Assembly (NCBI RefSeq): GCF_003463825.1
Contig: NZ_QSDY01000035.1
Span: forward strand, 1-18,210
DNA: 18,210 bases
Source of the DNA: Veillonella sp. AM51-8BH
GTDB lineage: Bacteria; Bacillota; Negativicutes; Veillonellales; Veillonellaceae
Direction: 5' to 3'
Part shown: piece after piece, positions 14,015-18,210 of the stretch
How positions within the stretch are numbered: position 1 is the stretch's first letter
Layout: the number at the start of each line of letters is the position of its first letter
The notes under the pieces: model-generated
Seen by the model: the letters and a program-made list of their open reading frames with translations, nothing else
What the model was told of the DNA's origin: nothing
Database searches by the model: none
Translations under genes and position numbers: made by a program

Positions 14015-15343
14015 TTATCGGCGACCCATTTCTTTAATTTCATCACCATGATTAACACCATTAAGTAGTAAGTTAAGCAAGATCGCCATAATACTACCAA
14101 AGGTAATACCAGATTTTAAAATAATTTGTGCCCAAGCAGGGAAATTAGCATAAAAGTTTGGCGCTGCAATAGGAATCATAGCTACACCAATACTGATTGC
14201 TACGAGCATTAAATTATGATTGCCTTCAAAGCTAACCTTACCCAAGGAACGAATACCACTAGCAACAATCATACCAAACATAGCAATACCAGCGCCACCT
14301 AATACGGCATTTGGAATACTAGCTACGATAGCCGCTAATTTAGGGAATAATCCCAACAAAATCAAAATCACACCAGATGCAGCAACTACAAAGCGGCTCT
14401 TAACACCAGTTACAGCAATAAGGCCCACGTTTTGAGCAAATGCTGTATATGGGAAGCTATTAAGAATACCACCGATAACAGTAGATACCCCATCAGCACG
14501 AATGATTGATGCCAATTCTTTACGACCAATTGGCTTATCTACGATTTCACCAATAGCAATACTATCACCAGTTGTTTCAACCATAACAACAAGCATTACG
14601 ATAATCATGGAAAGCACAGAAGCCCAATCAAAGGTTGGTAAACCAAAATAGAAAGGTTCAATAACTGCAATCCAGCTGGAACGACCAACTTCGTCAAAGT
14701 TGGTGACGCCCATTGCAAAAGCAATAACTGTCCCCGCAATCAAACCGATTAGTACAGAAAGATTACTGAAGAAACCTTTTGCAAATTTATAAACAAATAC
14801 GACGATTAAGAATGTAAGGAACCCGAGTCCAATATTAGTAAAACTACCAAATTGTGGATTTCCTACACCACCGCCCATCCAATTAATGGCAACTGGCATC
14901 AAGTTAATACCGATAATGGTAATAATTGTACCTGTAACTACAGGAGGGAAGAGTCGAATAAGGCGACTAAAGAATGGCGCTATCAAAAATGTAAATAACC
15001 CGGCTATGATAATGGCGCCGTAAATAGCAGTCATACCATGTTGGGCACCAATCATGGCCATAGGGCCTACAGATGCAAAGGTAACCCCTTGGATCATTGG
15101 AATACGTCCACCAATGTTACCAAAACCTAATGTCTGGATTAATGTGGCAACACCGCAAGTAAATAAGTCCGCTGTAATTAAGCGAATCAAATCTTCCACA
15201 GGCAAGTGCATGGCCTGTGCCACGATAATAGGTACGGCAACGGCGCCTGCATACATGGCCAATACGTGCTGTAAACCAAAGGCAAAGAGCTGTGGTATCG
15301 GCAACATACTATCAACCGTATTCATTTGTTTTTGATCTGTCAT
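14015..15343 (-). CDS. NCS2 family purine/uracil permease (xanthine or urate type)
   Basis: A 442-residue inner-membrane symporter of the nucleobase-ascorbate transporter fold, with about 14 hydrophobic segments. The NAT signature QNVGLIAVTGVKSR lies at about 304-317, and the TM8 acidic motif ETTGD at about 256-260. The Gln-Asn pair and the Thr-Gly form resemble xanthine/urate carriers (PbuX, XanQ) more than UraA. ATG at 15343 follows AGGAG at 5 nt. An ATG twelve codons upstream (15379) has no RBS. It has its own promoter with a PurBox-like site. It lies downstream of fhs and fchA, which fits uptake of a purine for fermentation. Exact substrate remains open. Confidence 0.9.
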   Translation of the reverse strand: MTDQKQMNTVDSMLPIPQLFAFGLQHVLAMYAGAVAVPIIVAQAMHLPVEDLIRLITADLFTCGVATLIQTLGFGNIGGRIPMIQGVTFASVGPMAMIGAQHGMTAIYGAIIIAGLFTFLIAPFFSRLIRLFPPVVTGTIITIIGINLMPVAINWMGGGVGNPQFGSFTNIGLGFLTFLIVVFVYKFAKGFFSNLSVLIGLIAGTVIAFAMGVTNFDEVGRSSWIAVIEPFYFGLPTFDWASVLSMIIVMLVVMVETTGDSIAIGEIVDKPIGRKELASIIRADGVSTVIGGILNSFPYTAFAQNVGLIAVTGVKSRFVVAASGVILILLGLFPKLAAIVASIPNAVLGGAGIAMFGMIVASGIRSLGKVSFEGNHNLMLVAISIGVAMIPIAAPNFYANFPAWAQIILKSGITFGSIMAILLNLLLNGVNHGDEIKEMGRR

Positions 15344-15381
15344 AATGTCTCCTACATCAAACCTCGAAATAACACCCATTT

Positions 15382-15410
15382 ATTTTACACTATCGTTCGG
15401 ATTTTAACAA
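15382..15410 (-). promoter_or_regulatory. Promoter of the NCS2 permease gene
   Basis: -35 TTGTTA (complement of 15405-15410), a 17-bp spacer and -10 TAAAAT (15382-15387). Start near 15375 gives a leader of about 32 nt, too short for a purine riboswitch. Confidence 0.65.
15392..15404 (-). promoter_or_regulatory. PurBox-like site in the permease promoter spacer
   Basis: AAATCCGAACGAT matches the Bacillus PurBox AWWWCCGAACWWT at 12 of 13 positions and lies wholly between -35 and -10. A near copy (12 of 13 bases) is at 15507-15519 on the same strand. Regulation by a PurR-type protein is inferred. Confidence 0.45.
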
Positions 15411-15413
15411 TAG

Positions 15414-15462
15414 AAAAAAGAGAACTCATTATTTTTAAAAGCAATAATAAGTTCTCTTTTTT
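15414..15462 (-). terminator. fchA: Terminator of fchA
   Basis: A 13-bp stem (15414-15426 with 15450-15462) continues after one mismatch with six more pairs and a 9-nt loop. The stem ends in TTTTTT on the minus strand. It lies about 130 nt after the fchA stop. Confidence 0.87.
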
Positions 15463-15465
15463 AAT

Positions 15466-15478
15466 TTTTCCGAACATT
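15466..15478 (+). promoter_or_regulatory. Second PurBox-like site, opposite strand
   Basis: TTTTCCGAACATT matches the PurBox consensus at 12 of 13 positions. It faces the opposite way from the site in the permease promoter and lies just beyond the fchA terminator stem. Confidence 0.35.
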
Positions 15479-15506
15479 ATATTTTCAAAATCATTAATTA
15501 TTCGAA

Positions 15507-15519
15507 ATCGTTCAGATTT
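15507..15519 (-). promoter_or_regulatory. Third PurBox-like site (variant core CTGAAC)
   Basis: AAATCTGAACGAT differs at one base from the site at 15392-15404. It lies 28 bp from the second site and in inverse orientation to it. The core has one mismatch, so it is the weakest of the three. Confidence 0.3.
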
Positions 15520-15589
15520 ATTAATTAATATATTCAGATATCTATCAAGTTATTTCAAGCTATTATTTTAAATTACTATTTTGAGCTAG

Positions 15590-16207
15590 TTATGCATATA
15601 AACCTATAATAGCCGCCTCTTTAGCATCGAGATCTTTTTCGATAGCATTCATTTTTGTAGTTATATCAGTTACAAATGCTTCGTCTTTAATACCTGATAA
15701 ATTAATACGTACGTTTAGGAATGCTGCCTTTACTGCAGCTCGAGCATTGATTGCAGCAATAATACCATCAGTAATAAGATTTTGATTACCTTTTTTAGAT
15801 GCTAGCTCTGCTAAATCAAAGATTTGATAGGCTAACTCGCCGATTTCAAAGGGAACCATTGCAGCATCTTTATAAGCTTGTTGAATAGCGGCAGTACGTT
15901 TAGCCTTTTCTTCATCTGTATTCTTTGGCAAACCTAAGGCATTCATAAAGATATTAAATACATCTGCATCAGCTTGAGATAATTCGAGCATGCGATTACG
16001 AATAGATTCCGCTTTAGCTTGAAGATCTTTCATGTCAGATTGAACATCTTCATATCCCTTTTTACCAAAGGTTAAATTCGCCACCATTTCAGCTAATGCT
16101 GCACCAGTTGCAGCCGTTAAGGCCGCAATGGCGCCACCACCTGGAGTTGGTTCTTTAGATGCAGTAGCTGCTACAAAATCTACAACACGTTGTTCTACTA
16201 AATTCAT
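15590..16207 (-). CDS. fchA: Formimino-tetrahydrofolate cyclodeaminase
   Basis: A 205-residue cytosolic all-helical enzyme that converts 5-formimino-THF to 5,10-methenyl-THF and ammonia. The family motif EPTPGGGAIAAL lies near residues 19-30, followed by MVANLTFGKKGYEDV. Helical segments such as VPFEIGELAYQIFDLAELASKKGN and the NARAAVKAAFLNVRINL block are typical of FTCD_C domains. It is the stand-alone cyclodeaminase, without the formiminotransferase half found in the bifunctional enzyme. ATG follows GAGGT at 6 nt. It lies between fhs and a purine-type permease, so a role in purine fermentation through formiminoglycine is likely; histidine breakdown is an alternative. A terminator-like hairpin lies directly before its RBS. 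Confidence 0.93.
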   Translation of the reverse strand: MNLVEQRVVDFVAATASKEPTPGGGAIAALTAATGAALAEMVANLTFGKKGYEDVQSDMKDLQAKAESIRNRMLELSQADADVFNIFMNALGLPKNTDEEKAKRTAAIQQAYKDAAMVPFEIGELAYQIFDLAELASKKGNQNLITDGIIAAINARAAVKAAFLNVRINLSGIKDEAFVTDITTKMNAIEKDLDAKEAAIIGLYA

Positions 16208-16222
16208 AACAAGACCTCATGT

Positions 16223-16256
16223 AAAAGCGATAACAAGCTATCCTTGTTATCGCTTT
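16223..16256 (-). terminator. Terminator-like hairpin between fhs and fchA
   Basis: A perfect 14-bp stem (16224-16237... left arm 16224-16237 with right arm 16243-16256) with a 5-nt loop, followed by TTTT on the minus strand. It ends only 4 nt before the fchA RBS, so it is either the fhs terminator or an attenuator in the fchA leader. Confidence 0.8.
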
Positions 16257-16357
16257 GTCATTTCTATAAAAATATACAGGTAACACACTATATAAACTAG
16301 TGAAAGCAGACACTACCTATGGGCAGTTAAGAAAATGTGTACTACAAGGAATTTATA

Positions 16358-18028
16358 TTAGAATAAACCTTTAATTGTACCATCTGCTTCGATATCCATA
16401 TTAAGAGCGGCAGGACGTTTAGGAAGGCCAGGCATAACCATTACATCACCGGTACGACATACGATAAAGCCTGCTCCATTAGCAACGCGAATATCGGATA
16501 CGGTAATAGTAAATCCTTTCGGTGCCCCTAATAAAGCTGGATTATCAGATAAGGAGTATTGTGTTTTTGCCATACATACAGGTAAACGATCAAGACCCCA
16601 ATCAGCTAATTGTTTAATTTGCTTTTTAGCTTTATCTGTAAAGATAACGCCATCGCCACCATAAATGGTTTTAACGATTTTATTTACCTTTTCTTCTAAG
16701 CTATCTTCTAAATCATATACGAATTTAGGTGTTGGTTTAGAATCTTCAAGCAATTCTACGACCTTTTTCGCCATATCAATGCCGCCTTCGCCGCCTTTTT
16801 CCCAACATTCATTGAGCTCTACAGGTACACCAAAGTCATCACAGAGACGAGTCAATTCAGCAATCTCTGCATCGGTATCGGTAGCAAATTTATTAATTGC
16901 TACCAATACAGGCACATTGAAGTAACGCATATTTTCGATGGCTTTTTGCAAATTGCTGAAACCTTTTGTAACAGCTTCAACATTTTCAGTGCTAAGTTCT
17001 TGTTTAGGCACACCACCATGCATTTTAAGAGCACGCAATGTAGCTACGATTACAATTGTATCAGGGAAAATATTACCGTAACGACATTTGATATCAAGGA
17101 ACTTTTCAGCCCCTAAGTCAGCACCGAAACCAGCTTCAGTAACTACGATATCGCCTAATTTAAGACCAAGCTTTGTAGCTACGATGGAGTTACAACCATG
17201 AGCGATATTAGCAAATGGACCACCGTGAACGATAGCTGGTGTATGTTCTAATGTTTGTACTAAATTCGGCTTTATAGCATCTTTCATAAGAAGGGCCATC
17301 GCACCTTGGCAACCTAGCTGATGAACATAAACAGGCTCACCTGCTAAATTACAGCCGATAACGATACGACCAAAGCGTTCTTTCAAATCTTCTAAATCTT
17401 TAGCCAAGCAAAGAATAGCCATGATTTCAGAAGCAACAGTAATCATGAAGTGATCTTCTCGTGGGAAACCACACACTTTACCGCCAAGTGCTACGGTAAC
17501 ATTACGAAGGGCACGGTCATTCATATCTAAAACACGAGTCCAAGATAATTGACGCAAATCGATTTGCAATTCATTGCCTTGATGGATGTGATTGTCGATC
17601 ATAGCGGACAATAAATTATTAGCTGCTGTAATAGCGTGCATATCACCTGTAAAATGAAGGTTAATATCATCCATTGGTACAACTTGAGCGTAACCACCCC
17701 CTGCTGCACCACCCTTAATGCCAAATACAGGACCTAAGGATGGCTCACGCAATGTGGCAATAGCATTTTTGCCAATTTTTTGTAACCCTTGTACAAGACC
17801 AATGCTCGTTGTAGACTTCCCTTCACCTGCTGGCGTCGGTGTAATAGCCGTAACTAATACCAATTTACCATCTGTCTTATCTTCTAAGCGACGAATAGCA
17901 TCAAAAGAAATCTTCGCTTTATAATGACCATATTGTTCAATATCATCAGGGGTTAAACCGCATTTATCGGCAATGACCTGAATTTTTTCCATTTTATTCT
18001 GTTGGGCAATCTCAATATCGCTTAACAT
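16358..18028 (-). CDS. fhs: Formate-tetrahydrofolate ligase
   Basis: A 556-residue cytosolic enzyme that reversibly joins formate and THF with ATP to give 10-formyl-THF; in purine or glycine fermenters it can run backward to make ATP. Landmarks: the P-loop [11 protein letters not shown] (63-73), then [24 protein letters not shown], the TGDMHAI segment, [10 protein letters not shown], and the C-terminal [28 protein letters not shown] block. It is full length for the family (about 555-560). ATG follows AAGGAGG closely. Downstream lie fchA and a purine-type permease, which supplies both the preceding folate step and a substrate carrier. A long dyad precedes its promoter region. Confidence 0.97.
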   Translation of the reverse strand: MLSDIEIAQQNKMEKIQVIADKCGLTPDDIEQYGHYKAKISFDAIRRLEDKTDGKLVLVTAITPTPAGEGKSTTSIGLVQGLQKIGKNAIATLREPSLGPVFGIKGGAAGGGYAQVVPMDDINLHFTGDMHAITAANNLLSAMIDNHIHQGNELQIDLRQLSWTRVLDMNDRALRNVTVALGGKVCGFPREDHFMITVASEIMAILCLAKDLEDLKERFGRIVIGCNLAGEPVYVHQLGCQGAMALLMKDAIKPNLVQTLEHTPAIVHGGPFANIAHGCNSIVATKLGLKLGDIVVTEAGFGADLGAEKFLDIKCRYGNIFPDTIVIVATLRALKMHGGVPKQELSTENVEAVTKGFSNLQKAIENMRYFNVPVLVAINKFATDTDAEIAELTRLCDDFGVPVELNECWEKGGEGGIDMAKKVVELLEDSKPTPKFVYDLEDSLEEKVNKIVKTIYGGDGVIFTDKAKKQIKQLADWGLDRLPVCMAKTQYSLSDNPALLGAPKGFTITVSDIRVANGAGFIVCRTGDVMVMPGLPKRPAALNMDIEADGTIKGLF

Positions 18029-18115
18029 AAAGCCTCCTTGGCACCATGGCCATCTATCAACTATATAACAACTATTAACATATTATCTAATATTTACTAT
18101 TTAATATTAATTGTC

Positions 18116-18147
18116 TACTGTAGATGTATATTTGTACAACTACAGTA
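18116..18147. promoter_or_regulatory. fhs: 32-bp dyad upstream of fhs
   Basis: TACTGTAG (18116-18123) and CTACAGTA (18140-18147) are perfect inverted copies. After one mismatch TGTA and TACA add four pairs around a 6-nt centre. No T-run follows, so an operator is more likely than a terminator. A weak -35-like TAGACA lies at 18112-18117 but I cannot place a -10. The rest of 18029-18210 is AT-rich with no gene. Confidence 0.5.
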
Positions 18148-18210
18148 ATCTATTATATATGAAAGTATTACGTATGTCTAATATTAATCCTTAACAATTT
18201 TAGTAATATA

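Noticed and set aside
15344..15381. Purine riboswitch before the permease
   Set aside because: The predicted leader is only about 32 nt, too short for the aptamer, and no such fold is visible.

Overview
The window reads as chromosomal DNA of a low-GC anaerobe of the Negativicutes, most likely Veillonella or a close relative. This is inferred from family resemblance, not a database search. The pointers are a short-chain flavodoxin that resembles the Megasphaera elsdenii protein, a neighbouring DUF3793 gene, a bacterial GlnRS, a purine-type NCS2 permease beside formimino-THF cyclodeaminase and formate-THF ligase, and AT-rich gaps with strong hairpin terminators. Every gene I can support, 16 CDS and one tRNA, lies on the minus strand, so transcription runs from high to low coordinates.

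In transcription order: (a) 18.2-13.97 kb carries formate-THF ligase (fhs), formimino-THF cyclodeaminase (fchA) and an NCS2 xanthine/uracil-family permease. Together they suggest purine uptake and fermentation through C1-folate to formate and ATP. (b) 13.8-12.06 kb is a molybdopterin operon: a MOSC protein, MoaA and a small unknown protein. (c) 12.03-11.6 kb has a tRNA-Lys(CUU) with an odd T-arm, then a 66-residue excisionase-like HTH gene. (d) 11.4-10.26 kb is a cytosolic Dyp-type heme peroxidase with a Fur-like site on its -10 box and three 22-bp tandem repeats in its 3' UTR. (e) 10.2-7.6 kb has threonine synthase and an EamA/DMT exporter whose promoter spacer is filled by a 16-bp palindrome. 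(f) 7.5-5.75 kb is a stand-alone OLD-family ATPase/TOPRIM nuclease with a C2H2-like motif. (g) 5.6-2.0 kb holds MscL with a C-terminal zinc ribbon, a 2-hydroxyacid dehydrogenase and GlnRS. (h) 1.94-0.1 kb holds a secreted protein of unknown function and a DUF3793-flavodoxin operon with a canonical promoter flanked by two Fur-like boxes.

Most genes are monocistronic or in short operons, each closed by an intrinsic terminator. Several promoters abut or overlap the previous gene's terminator. The most interesting points are the Fur-like boxes shared by the flavodoxin and peroxidase promoters, the PurBox-like 13-mers around the permease promoter, the C2H2 pattern inside the OLD nuclease, the abnormal T-arm of tRNA-Lys(CUU), the palindrome in the exporter promoter, and the terminator hairpin in the fchA leader. 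No stretch above 300 bases lacks a gene. I see no complete insertion sequence, prophage or CRISPR array.
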